Origin: JACPPO01 sp965262505
Lineage (GTDB): Bacteria > Acidobacteriota > Vicinamibacteria > Vicinamibacterales > UBA2999
Direction: 5' to 3'
Length of the DNA: 64,000 nucleotides
Assembly: GCA_965262505.1 (NCBI GenBank)
Contig: CBDHFM010000030.1
Location: 2,728,001-2,792,000, forward strand
This document shows positions 26,311-34,664 of this stretch, piece by piece. The position numbers and the translations under genes were made by a program. A model generated the notes under the pieces. That model did not search any database. It saw nothing but the letters and a program-made list of their open reading frames with translations, and was not told where the DNA came from. Numbering within the stretch: position 1 is the stretch's first letter; every line of letters begins with the position of its first letter.

Positions 26311-27249
26311 TTATTGCGATGTTTCTGGAGAGCGGTAGTAACCGAGGCGGGTTCGTACGACGAGATTCTGGCGACTCGCCATTTTCACTTCGATGCTGCG
26401 CCACTCGTCCCCGCCTTCACTGGCCGGGGGGAAGTACGCCATGCGATATTGACGATGCAGCTCCTCTGCAATCGTGTCGAAGGCCCTGCGCATGTCCCTC
26501 TCGTCTGTCGGGAAGAAGGCGAGCCCACCGGTATGCTCCGTCACCTGTGAGAGTAATCCCTCGTTGATGTCCATGCCGCCAGCCGAACTCCATCCGACGA
26601 GCCCCACCGCGTAGACCGACACGAGGGATCTCCGGGCTGCCTCGAGGGCCTCTTCCATCGACGTCTCGCTACCCTCGTCGTCGCCGTCGGTAAACAGAAC
26701 CAGAGCCTTGCGATCTTGAACCGTGGACAGCTCCTCGAGCGAGGCGAGCAGCGCGTCGTAGAGGTGCGTGCTTCGCTGCGGCCGCATCTGGTTGATCATG
26801 GCGACATGCTCGTCCATGTTGTCCGTGAACCGAGGGCCGAAGACGACGCGGTTATGAAAGAAGCCGATCCGAGCCTCGTCCCCGCGGGGCAGCCTGTTGA
26901 TGAACCGGTTCGCGGCGTTCTGAACTTCCTCCAGGTTCGAGCGTATGCTTGCGGAACTATCCAGCAGCACCATGACGGTGACGGGGGTGCCTTCGGACGT
27001 GAAGAACGCCAGCTCCTGGGGGGTCCCCTCTTCCAGGACCAGGAAATCGTCCTGCGTCAACCCACGGACGAAACGACCCCTCCTGTCGGTCACCACGACA
27101 TCCAGCGCAACGGCGCTCACGCCCAGCGAGAAACTGGGAGAACCCTCCTGTTGGGACAGTGCGCTTCCCGGCGGCGCCGGCGCCGCCGCCAAGCGCAACG
27201 CCAGCAAGGCACACAGCCCGATCCCGATGAGCACGCGTGGAGTTTTCAC
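26311..27249 (-). CDS. VWFA-related exported protein (acidobacterial type)
   Basis: 312 aa from a GTG at 27249 preceded by gagaggggg; an ATG at 27297 is an alternative. The signal peptide runs to about residue 27. V-A-L-D-V-V-V-T-D-R-R-G-R-F-V-x-G-L-T-x-D-D-F and the MIDAS motif D-S-S-A-S with later T and D (F-T-D-G-D-D-E-G) define the von Willebrand A domain. The C-terminal Y-R-M-A-Y-F-P motif is typical of the VWFA-related group that is abundant in Acidobacteria. Metal-dependent ligand binding is expected; the ligand is unknown. Confidence 0.88.
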   Translation of the reverse strand: MKTPRVLIGIGLCALLALRLAAAPAPPGSALSQQEGSPSFSLGVSAVALDVVVTDRRGRFVRGLTQDDFLVLEEGTPQELAFFTSEGTPVTVMVLLDSSASIRSNLEEVQNAANRFINRLPRGDEARIGFFHNRVVFGPRFTDNMDEHVAMINQMRPQRSTHLYDALLASLEELSTVQDRKALVLFTDGDDEGSETSMEEALEAARRSLVSVYAVGLVGWSSAGGMDINEGLLSQVTEHTGGLAFFPTDERDMRRAFDTIAEELHRQYRMAYFPPASEGGDEWRSIEVKMASRQNLVVRTRLGYYRSPETSQ

Positions 27250-27298
27250 TGCCCCCTCTCGCCGACGGCATCGCAAACTAATCGTCTCATTCGGCATT

Positions 27299-28072
27299 CT
27301 ATCCCGGCTCTGCCTCGCCGCGAACGGGGAATCGTCCGGCGAGTGCATCCCGGCAGATTGCCTTCACCTCGTCCGAGAAGTCCTTGCGCAGCACCCACTC
27401 GAGGAAGCCGCGGTCGTTGGCCGCCAGGTCCGCGAGAGAGGTGCCCGCCTGCGCCCCGAATGCGACCGTCGCGACGCCGTCGCGCCACATCAGCTTCCCA
27501 TCAGCATCGATTCGATTCGGATCGCGCGGATAGAGCCAGTCGTGCAGTTCTTCGACCGTCTTCGGCACGTCGGGATATGCCTTGAGTTGGGCGACCAGCA
27601 CGGCGACCGTCGCCTCGACATCGCTCGTGGCGTCATGCGGCTGTCGAGTGGCCTGTCCATCCTCGACTCCGTAGAACCGTAACGCGGCGTCCAGACTTCG
27701 CGGTTCCTGGCGGAGAAAAACAGTGTAGGCGTCGACGACGCGCGCACCGACCGTCGGGTCCTCGAGTCCCGCGCGGCGAAACTCGGCGGCGAGGAGACGG
27801 CGGTCGAATCGTTCGACGTTGTAGCCGGTGAGGTCGCAACGAGACAGCAGCGCTTCGATAGTCGCGGCCAACTGCGCGAACGTCGGCGCACCCGCCACCA
27901 TCGCATCGGAAATCCCGTGGATAACCGTTGTGTCCGGGGGGATCGGTTGCTCAGGATTCACGAGCGACGACCATGTCGACACCGTGCCGTCCGGGAAGAT
28001 GCTGGCCGTCGCAATCTGGACGATGCGGTCACGTCCTGTCCAGACGCCGGTGGCTTCCAGGTCCACGCACAC
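27299..28072 (-). CDS. DnaQ-like 3'-5' exonuclease
   Basis: 257 aa from a GTG at 28072. The DEDDh exonuclease motifs are V-D-L-E-A-T-G, G-Y-N-V-E-R-F-D and H-D-A-T-S-D-V-E. The open frame continues upstream for 18 codons (E-R-L-A-R-E-L-A-A-H-L-V-L-T-R-P-L-V) and looks like coding sequence that precedes exonuclease motif I in relatives, so an unusual start further upstream is likely. The C-terminal 90 residues have no recognised domain. The stop lies two bases before a possible ATG of the VWFA gene, so the two may be translationally linked. Confidence 0.88.
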   Translation of the reverse strand: MCVDLEATGVWTGRDRIVQIATASIFPDGTVSTWSSLVNPEQPIPPDTTVIHGISDAMVAGAPTFAQLAATIEALLSRCDLTGYNVERFDRRLLAAEFRRAGLEDPTVGARVVDAYTVFLRQEPRSLDAALRFYGVEDGQATRQPHDATSDVEATVAVLVAQLKAYPDVPKTVEELHDWLYPRDPNRIDADGKLMWRDGVATVAFGAQAGTSLADLAANDRGFLEWVLRKDFSDEVKAICRDALAGRFPVRGEAEPG

Positions 28073-28299
28073 CAGAGGCCGAGTCAGGACGAGGTGGGCG
28101 GCGAGTTCTCGCGCGAGGCGCTCTTATACGCATGGGTTGGTCCGGCGTGGGCTCGGGCGCGAAGCTTATCGCACTTCCGTCCAAGCGACGATGTGCGGCG
28201 CTGGTCCGGTCTCCTCACTTATGCGACGAGCGAACGGTACGAAAATGCCGCTACAATGGCACGTCGCAAAGCAACGCAAAGGCCGCTCAGGAGGCGATC

Positions 28300-29178
28300 A
28301 TGTGTGACGAACGAACCGTTCACGAGGTAAATGAATACCTGCGTCGCCAGGGAAATCTGACACGGCGGCAGTTCGGGGCGCTGTCCGTCGGGACTGGGCT
28401 CGCGATGTTCCTGCCACGGGCCGCGGACGCCCAGGACGTGACAGGAGCAGATGTTGAAGTGGCGACGCCCGACGGTACGGCCGATTGTTACTTCGTGCAT
28501 CCGCCGAGCGGTACCTATCCGGGTGTCGTGATGTGGCCTGATGCCCTCGGGCTGCGCCCGGCCTTCCAGCAGATGGGGAGGCGGCTCGCGGAATCCGGAT
28601 ACTCAGTGCTGGTGGTCAACCCTTATTACCGCAGCAGGAGGGCGCCAGTCCTGGCCGAGGGCGCAACGTTCCAGGACCCAGAGACGCGTAACACGCTCGG
28701 GCCATTGATGGGGTCGTTGAACGCCGACACGCACGTGACGGACGCGACCGCGTTTGTCCGATTCCTGGATGGTCAGGCCTCTGTGGCCGCGGACCGCAAG
28801 ATGGGCACGATGGGCTACTGCATGGGCGGCCCCATCACGATGCGTACGGCTGCGGCGGTCCCCGACCGCATCGGGGCCGCTGCGTCCTTCCACGGCGGAG
28901 GGCTCGTGACCGAGGCACCGGACAGCCCACACCTGCTGGTCCCCAGGATGCAGGCAGACTATCTGTTCGCCATCGCCGAGAACGATGACGCCAACGATCC
29001 GGAGGCCAAGAACGTGTTGCGGGAGAGCTTTGCCAGCGCCGGTCGTTCGGCGGAGATCGAAGTGTATGCAGGCACGCTGCACGGCTGGTGCCCGCCGGAT
29101 TCGGCCGTGTACCACGAGGCGCAGGCCGAGCGGGCATGGAGCCGGCTGCTGGCGCTGTTCAAGACAGCCCTCGCGTAG
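28300..29178 (+). CDS. exported dienelactone hydrolase family protein
   Basis: 292 aa from the ATG at 28300. The N-terminus contains T-R-R-Q-F-G-A and a hydrophobic run ending AADAQ, a Tat-type signal. The alpha/beta hydrolase has nucleophile Cys174 in G-Y-C-M-G-G, as in dienelactone hydrolases rather than Ser, with Asp in A-E-N-D-D and His in T-L-H-G-W. V-M-W-P-D-A-L-G is the oxyanion strand. The canonical enzyme opens cyclic lactones from chlorocatechol breakdown; an exported form points to environmental lactones or esters. The 227 bases upstream separate it from the divergent exonuclease gene. Confidence 0.88.
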   Translation: MCDERTVHEVNEYLRRQGNLTRRQFGALSVGTGLAMFLPRAADAQDVTGADVEVATPDGTADCYFVHPPSGTYPGVVMWPDALGLRPAFQQMGRRLAESGYSVLVVNPYYRSRRAPVLAEGATFQDPETRNTLGPLMGSLNADTHVTDATAFVRFLDGQASVAADRKMGTMGYCMGGPITMRTAAAVPDRIGAAASFHGGGLVTEAPDSPHLLVPRMQADYLFAIAENDDANDPEAKNVLRESFASAGRSAEIEVYAGTLHGWCPPDSAVYHEAQAERAWSRLLALFKTALA

Positions 29179-29323
29179 GGGGTGTGCAGCTGCGTTCGTT
29201 CGACCGGCTCACGGGTGGCGCTGGTGCGCGTATCCCGTGGCGTGAGATATTGCATCGTGTCTGGTCCTGGTGCGTACCGCGTTCCGGCGTTGCTTCCACT
29301 GATTGGGTCAGGATGTTGAGGAC

Positions 29324-30484
29324 GTGACCGGCCCGCCCCCCCGAGTCGAGGGCCAAGGCGTGTTCCCGCTGGTGCGTGTCGCGGGCGTCGTCGTCCTGCT
29401 GTTCTTCTTCCTGCTTGGCGTCAAAGGGCTTGGTGAAGGCTTCGAGTTGATCGGGAGCGATCTTCTCGACAGCTTTTTCAGGGCGACAGAGAATCCGTTC
29501 ATCGGATTGGTGATCGGATTGCTGGCCACGACGCTCATGCAGAGCTCGTCAGTGACCACATCGATGATCGTCGCGCTCGTGGCGGCGCCGGAAAGCCCGC
29601 TCCCGCTGGCCAACGCCGTGCCCATGATCATGGGGGCGAATATCGGGACGACGGTCACGTCCACTATCGTGTCGCTCGGGCATATCGGCCGCCAGGAAGA
29701 GTTCAGGCGGGCCTTCCCGGTGGCGGTCTGCCACGATTTCTTCAATTATCTTGCCGTGTTGGTGCTGCTCCCGCTCGAGCTGATCACCGGCTATCTTCAG
29801 CGCTCCGCCATTGCACTCGCGTCGCTGATCGAGGGTGTCGGGGGAATCACGTTCGAAAGTCCGATCAGGGCGGCCATCAGTGCCGGCTTCGCCCCGATCG
29901 AGACCGTGGGCCGGTTGCTGTTCGCGGCCCAGGCGGGACAGGCGGTGTTCGTGATTGGCGTCAGCGGCCTGCTCATCTTTTCGGCGCTCTATCTGCTGGT
30001 CAAGGTCATGCGCGCAGCGGCGCACGGTCGTGTGGAGGTCATGGTCACCGACCTGCTCGGCTCGAGCGCGCTGCTGTCGATGCTCGTCGGTGTGGTCGTG
30101 ACGGTCATGGTGCAGTCAAGCTCGATCACCACCTCCTTGCTGGTCCCGTTGGCCGCGGCTGGCTTGCTGCGGCTCGAGCAGGCGTTTCCGGTCACACTCG
30201 GCGCCAATGTCGGCACGACCGTCACGGCGTTCCTGGCGGCCCTCGCCGTGTCAGGACCGAACGCGGCAGCTGGTCTCGAGATAGCGCTGGTGCACCTTCT
30301 CTTCAACCTCAGCGGGATCCTGCTCGTCTATCCTGTCGTGGGCATCCGGCAAGTGCCGCTGCGGGCGGCCCTCGCCTTGACCAGCGTGGCACTTCGGTCC
30401 AGAAAGACGGTGATTTTCTGGGTCGCGGGCTTGTTCTACGGTATACCGACCATCGTGCTCTTAATAAGCCGTTGGCTGAATTGA
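29324..30484 (+). CDS. Na/Pi cotransporter family protein
   Basis: 386 aa from a GTG at 29324 with ttgagga just upstream; a TTG at 29303 is an alternative. Eight or more membrane helices form two inverted halves, each with the QSSS signature (M-Q-S-S-S-V-T-T and V-Q-S-S-S-I-T-T) and G-A-N-I/V-G-T-T-V-T. These repeats line the substrate path in NptA/SLC34-type sodium-phosphate transporters. The PhoU-like gene follows 12 bases later, a usual pairing, which supports phosphate import. Confidence 0.9.
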   Translation: MTGPPPRVEGQGVFPLVRVAGVVVLLFFFLLGVKGLGEGFELIGSDLLDSFFRATENPFIGLVIGLLATTLMQSSSVTTSMIVALVAAPESPLPLANAVPMIMGANIGTTVTSTIVSLGHIGRQEEFRRAFPVAVCHDFFNYLAVLVLLPLELITGYLQRSAIALASLIEGVGGITFESPIRAAISAGFAPIETVGRLLFAAQAGQAVFVIGVSGLLIFSALYLLVKVMRAAAHGRVEVMVTDLLGSSALLSMLVGVVVTVMVQSSSITTSLLVPLAAAGLLRLEQAFPVTLGANVGTTVTAFLAALAVSGPNAAAGLEIALVHLLFNLSGILLVYPVVGIRQVPLRAALALTSVALRSRKTVIFWVAGLFYGIPTIVLLISRWLN

Positions 30485-30496
30485 GCGGAGGCGCCT

Positions 30497-31198
30497 ATGT
30501 TCAAAGAATTACTTAGCGTATTTCGAAGCAGCAACCCCTTGCGCGCCATGGGGAAGAATTTCTCGGAGATGCTGACGCTGAGCTACGAGATGACCCTTTC
30601 GGCCGGTCAGATGTTCTTCGCGGGGTCCACCTCGTCCGAGGAGCGGACCGAACTCCGTCGCCGTGACGTGCGTGTGAATCAGCTCCAGCGGCAGATTCGC
30701 AAGCAGGTGGTTGCGCACCTGACCCTATCTGGCAACCGGCCGGACGTGCCGTATTCGTTGCTGCTCGTCAGTCTCGTGAAGGACGTCGAACGGATCGGCG
30801 ACTACGCGAAGAATCTGGCCGAGATAAGCGACATACATTCTGGCGGGCTCGCGGACGACGAGATCACACGGGAACTCCTGGAAATCCGACGAGACGTGGA
30901 GGAGTCGTTCAAAGCGCTGTCGGTCGTATTCGGCAGATCCGATCGCGAGCGCGCCGTCCAGTTGATCCAGCAAGGTCGTGATGCAGCTCATCGCTGCGAG
31001 GCGTTGATTGCTCGCATCGCTCGCAGCGACTACGATGCAGGCACCGTCACGGCGCTCGTGCTGGGGACCCGACACTACAAGCGAATCGGAGGCCACGTCC
31101 TCAACATCCTTTCGAGCATCGTCATGCCGATTCACAAGATCGACTACTACGACGAAGACGAAGTGCCTGAGGCCAAGGGTGCCAAGGCCAAGCGTTGA
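30497..31198 (+). CDS. PhoU-like phosphate transport regulator
   Basis: 233 aa, mainly helical. D-V-R-V-N-Q-L-Q-R-Q-I-R and V-K-D-V-E-R-I-G-D-Y-A-K-N-L are the metal-binding segments of PhoU helices; H-Y-K-R-I-G-G-H-V-L-N-I repeats the pattern in the second bundle. PhoU proteins control phosphate uptake at the membrane. Here it probably serves the adjacent Na/Pi transporter, with which it forms an operon. Confidence 0.88.
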   Translation: MFKELLSVFRSSNPLRAMGKNFSEMLTLSYEMTLSAGQMFFAGSTSSEERTELRRRDVRVNQLQRQIRKQVVAHLTLSGNRPDVPYSLLLVSLVKDVERIGDYAKNLAEISDIHSGGLADDEITRELLEIRRDVEESFKALSVVFGRSDRERAVQLIQQGRDAAHRCEALIARIARSDYDAGTVTALVLGTRHYKRIGGHVLNILSSIVMPIHKIDYYDEDEVPEAKGAKAKR

Positions 31199-31240
31199 GG
31201 GCTCAAGCCACGAGAACGAAAGGCGACAGCCGGGGCCCGG

Positions 31241-32380
31241 CTACCGGGTTCCGCGGGTCAGCAGCGCCAGAATCTCTTTCCCGTAGGTTTCCCGCCGCCA
31301 GGGTCCGAAATCCATGATCTGCGCCAGTTCGTCGTGGGTACGGGGTGCCCGGCGGGCGAGATCCAGGAGTGCCGTGCGCGGAAGGATGACATCCGACTCC
31401 ACGCCGCGTCCCCTGGCCCTCTCCTTGCGCCACGTGTGCAGGCGGTCGTATCGATCACGGACGTCGTCGGGCTCACGCGGGGTCTGCGGCGCGTGCTGGG
31501 CCGGGGCCTGGAGTCCCTGTTCGATCGCCTGCAAGATACCGCTCGCGTGACGGCGAGTATGTTCCGGCGTCATGCCGGGCAGGCTCTGCAGGTCTTCGGC
31601 ACGGCGCGGGGCGCGGCGGGTGAGTTCCATCAGCGTCGCTTCTCCCATCACTTTGAAGGGCGGGCGGTCCGTGCGTTCGGCCTCCTGCTCGCGGTATGCG
31701 AAAAGTGCCTCGAGAACAGCGGCTTTCTCTGGCGAGAGGTCGCGTGCGCCCTTGACGCGCCAGAACGTCGGCGGGTCCGGGCTCGCGTCGTTCGGGTCGT
31801 CACGCGGGCGACCCAGACGCACGAATTCCTCGTGCGCCTCCGGCCACCGGCCGGACGCAGTTAACTCCTCGAGCTGTTTGTCGCGCAACGCGAGGAGATA
31901 GTGCGTGTCGAGCCGCGCGTATTCCAGCTGTTCGGGTGTGAGCGGACGGCGTCTCCAGTCGGCGCGCTGGTACTTCTTGCTCATTTTCACGCCGAAGTGG
32001 GTGTCGAGAATGGCGGCGAGGCCGACCTGCGGCCAGCCGAGCGTGCGCGCTCCGGTCATCGTGTCGAAGATATTCGCGAACGCGAAGCGGTAATCGCGTC
32101 TGAGGCAGACGAGGTCGTTGTCGGCCGCGTGAAAGATTTTCTCCTGGTCGGGGTTGGCGAAAAAGGGTGCGAGCGAGCCTAGATCGGGCACACTGATCGG
32201 GTCGAGGACGTAGTCTGCACCACGTGTGGAGAACTGGACGAGGCACACCCGCTCTCGGTAGGCGTGGAGGCTGTTGGATTCGGTATCGACGGCAACGACC
32301 GGATCGAGGGCGAGAGCGTGAACAAGCCGACCGAGGCTGTCCTCGTCGGCAACGAGCACGAAAGGCGCCAGCCGGGACAC
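31241..32380 (-). CDS. rnd: ribonuclease D
   Basis: 379 aa from a GTG at 32380, 2 bases after the stop of the SHOCT gene, implying coupled translation. The DEDDy exonuclease motifs are V-D-T-E-S-N-S, H-A-A-D-N-D-L-V-C-L and Y-A-R-L-D-T-H-Y. Two HRDC-like regions follow, near residues 215-285 and 300-375 (R-A-P-R-R-A-E-D-L and R-A-P-R-T-H-D-E-L). RNase D trims tRNA 3' ends. An open frame extends to 32758 but runs through the SHOCT gene and is not coding. It converges on the PhoU-like gene. Confidence 0.9.
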   Translation of the reverse strand: MSRLAPFVLVADEDSLGRLVHALALDPVVAVDTESNSLHAYRERVCLVQFSTRGADYVLDPISVPDLGSLAPFFANPDQEKIFHAADNDLVCLRRDYRFAFANIFDTMTGARTLGWPQVGLAAILDTHFGVKMSKKYQRADWRRRPLTPEQLEYARLDTHYLLALRDKQLEELTASGRWPEAHEEFVRLGRPRDDPNDASPDPPTFWRVKGARDLSPEKAAVLEALFAYREQEAERTDRPPFKVMGEATLMELTRRAPRRAEDLQSLPGMTPEHTRRHASGILQAIEQGLQAPAQHAPQTPREPDDVRDRYDRLHTWRKERARGRGVESDVILPRTALLDLARRAPRTHDELAQIMDFGPWRRETYGKEILALLTRGTR

Positions 32381-32382
32381 CT

Positions 32383-32892
32383 TCAGTTGCTCGCCAGGAC
32401 GGCGTCGTCGTCGGATGACTGGTCCAGCATCCGACGCACGAGCTCTTTCTTCCTTGTCTGAAATTCCTCGTCGGTCAGGAAACCCTGCGTAGACAGGTCG
32501 GCGAGGGTGCCAAGCCGGGACATGAAGTCGGCGTGCGGCGCCTGTTCCAGTATTCGAGACACGAGTTCCAGCCTTCTCGTCTGAAAGTCGTCCGCGGTCA
32601 GGAGCCCCTGCGTAGACAGGCTCGTGAGCGCGTCGAGCTGGGACACGAAGTCGGTGTCTTGAGCGCAGGCGGCCTGTTCCTTCTCCGCTACGGCCTGCAT
32701 GTGCTCGCGCCTCTTCACCAAGTAGAAGGGGAAGGCTGCAATCCAAAACAGTAGGCATGCAAGGAACCAGCCGGTTGGTCCCATGTTGAAGAAGCCATTG
32801 CTGGTGCCTTTCTTGATACCGATCTTTCTGGAATCAATGAGAACCCAGAAACTTGAGCCGAACACGACGGACATAGCCAGCAGATCAATCAT
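32383..32892 (-). CDS. membrane protein with two SHOCT domains
   Basis: 169 aa. Two membrane helices (about 1-20 and 38-60) precede two copies of a short SHOCT-like domain, near residues 84-113 (L-D-A-L-T-S-L-S-T-Q-G-L-L-T-A-D-D-F) and 125-157 (L-G-T-L-A-D-L-S-T-Q-G-F-L-T-D-E-E-F). The DNA repeats too: tgcgtagacag occurs in both copies, pointing to recent duplication. SHOCT domains are thought to mediate oligomerisation. The gene leads directly into RNase D. Confidence 0.82.
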   Translation of the reverse strand: MIDLLAMSVVFGSSFWVLIDSRKIGIKKGTSNGFFNMGPTGWFLACLLFWIAAFPFYLVKRREHMQAVAEKEQAACAQDTDFVSQLDALTSLSTQGLLTADDFQTRRLELVSRILEQAPHADFMSRLGTLADLSTQGFLTDEEFQTRKKELVRRMLDQSSDDDAVLASN

Positions 32893-32913
32893 TGGACGTA
32901 CTCGTGCTGAACG

Positions 32914-33225
32914 CTAGCCTTCGCCACGGCGAAGCCCCTCCACTTTCGCGTCCCGCTCGGATGCGAGGCGCTCGCGCTCGCGCCGGAACTGCCGGGCGAC
33001 CTCGTCGAGTTCCGCCGGGTCGGCTCCAAGTAGACGATTCATCGCAGACTGCTGCAGGATGTCCTGCTCGGCGATCTTCGAGTCGTAGAGGCTCCGGACC
33101 TCTGCGATCGCCGCCTTCTGCTGGTCCGTCATCGGCCGTGTGGTGACGCCTTCCTCCGCATCTTTCTTCCGGAGCCGTTCCATCGCCAGCTCGAGCGAAG
33201 ACTTCGGTGCGGCATCATCAGGCAC
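32914..33225 (-). CDS. conserved hypothetical cytoplasmic protein
   Basis: 103 aa, charged and helical with no membrane segment. K-A-A-I-A-E-V-R-S-L-Y-D-S-K-I-A-E and D-E-V-A-R-Q-F-R-R-E-R-E-R-L suggest a coiled coil. I recall similar short proteins in Acidobacteria but no function. It lies on the same strand between the NADH dehydrogenase and SHOCT genes with gaps of 14 and 21 bases, so it is probably part of the same transcript. Confidence 0.72.
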   Translation of the reverse strand: MPDDAAPKSSLELAMERLRKKDAEEGVTTRPMTDQQKAAIAEVRSLYDSKIAEQDILQQSAMNRLLGADPAELDEVARQFRRERERLASERDAKVEGLRRGEG

Positions 33226-33239
33226 ACTCTGAGCTTACC

Positions 33240-34559
33240 TTAGGACTTGGGATTGCCCGTGATCAGACGAGCACCCCGCTGGAAGGTAAAGTACGCCACT
33301 GCCCACTCGACGAGCACGACCGCGCGGTTGCGAAAGCCGATGAGCATGAAGATGTGCAGGAACAGCCAGGCCAGCCAGGCCGGACCACCGGAGAACCGGA
33401 TCCATCCCAGGTCGCTGACGGCCGCCCGTCGCCCGACGATGGCCATGCTGCCATAATCTCGGTACACGAAGGGCCGCGCGGGCTCGCCGCGCATCCGTCG
33501 CAGAATCGTCCGCGCGGCGTGCCTGGCTCCCTGCATCGCCGTCTGCGCCACACCTGGCAGTGGGCCGCCTCCCTGGTGGAGGAACGCCGCGGCATCGCCG
33601 ACGACGAACACGTGAGGTTGACCGGGGATCGACAAGTCCGGCTCCACCAGCACCCGTCCGGCGTGATCCAGCGGGGCACCCAGCGTTCGGGTCAGGGATG
33701 ATGCCGCGACTCCAGCCGCCCACAAGACCGTACCAGCGTCGACACGCTCGCTGCCAACCATCACGCCATGCGCGTCAACGCTCGTCACCGCCGTGCCTTC
33801 GCGAACCCAGACACCGAGCTTTTGAAGCGAGACGCGCGCGGCCCGTCGAAGCCGGCCGGGAAACGTCGGTAGGATGGACGCCCCGGCTTCCACAAGCACG
33901 ATCCGCGCACGAGCCGGGTCGATGGAGCGGAACTCGTCTCGGAGCGTCTGACGCGCAATCTCAGCCAGCGTGCCGGCAAGTTCTACGCCCGTGGGCCCGC
34001 CGCCGACGATCACGAAGGTGAGCAGCTCGCGGCGCCGCTCGGGGTCTTCCGCTCGCTCGGCGCGTTCGAAGGCGATCAGGATGCGGCGCCTGATCTCGAT
34101 GGCGTCTTCGAGCGTCTTGAGTCCCGGCGCATGCGGCTCCCAATCGCCGTGACCAAAATAACCGTGGCTGGCGCCGGCGGCCACGATCAACCAGTCGTAG
34201 ACGAGCACCGCTCCATCGGCTAATTCGACCTCGCGGGTGCAGACGTCGATGCGCGTGGCCTCGCCTAACAAGACGCGCACGTTCCGCTCACGCCTCAGAA
34301 TCCAGCGGATGGGCGCCGCGATGTCGCCTGGGGACAGCGCGGCGGTGGCGACCTGGTACAGCAGGGGCTGAAAGACATGGTGGTTCCGCTGGTCCAGGAG
34401 TGTGACCCGCACGTCGGCGTTGCGGAGGGCCTTGGCCGCGGACAGGCCGGCGAAACCGCCGCCAACGATCACAACGTGGGGAGTTGTGGGATCTGCCACC
34501 GTGTCCGAAGTGCGGGCACGTGCCGCGCTAGATCCAAACCAACCGTTCCCAGGAATCAT
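33240..34559 (-). CDS. type II NADH dehydrogenase (NAD(P)/FAD oxidoreductase)
   Basis: 439 aa from the ATG at 34559; a GTG at 34499 close to the FAD motif is an alternative. FAD site G-G-G-F-A-G-L, N-H-H-V-F-Q-P-L-L-Y-Q-V-A, second dinucleotide site G-G-G-P-T-G-V-E-L, and F-V-V-G-D-A-A are all present. The last 50 residues (W-L-A-W-L-F-L-H-I-F-M-L-I-G-F-R-N-R) form the hydrophobic tail that attaches NDH-2 to the membrane. It passes electrons from NADH to quinone without proton pumping. It is the first gene of the run that leads to RNase D. Confidence 0.9.
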   Translation of the reverse strand: MIPGNGWFGSSAARARTSDTVADPTTPHVVIVGGGFAGLSAAKALRNADVRVTLLDQRNHHVFQPLLYQVATAALSPGDIAAPIRWILRRERNVRVLLGEATRIDVCTREVELADGAVLVYDWLIVAAGASHGYFGHGDWEPHAPGLKTLEDAIEIRRRILIAFERAERAEDPERRRELLTFVIVGGGPTGVELAGTLAEIARQTLRDEFRSIDPARARIVLVEAGASILPTFPGRLRRAARVSLQKLGVWVREGTAVTSVDAHGVMVGSERVDAGTVLWAAGVAASSLTRTLGAPLDHAGRVLVEPDLSIPGQPHVFVVGDAAAFLHQGGGPLPGVAQTAMQGARHAARTILRRMRGEPARPFVYRDYGSMAIVGRRAAVSDLGWIRFSGGPAWLAWLFLHIFMLIGFRNRAVVLVEWAVAYFTFQRGARLITGNPKS

Positions 34560-34664
34560 GTCGGAAACAAGACACGCTCACGTTGCTGCGAGTATACGCC
34601 TCGCAAAGGGGTGTCCGACGGTCTTGCCCGAACTGCGCTAGCATTCGCGAGGAACTCTTTCCGG

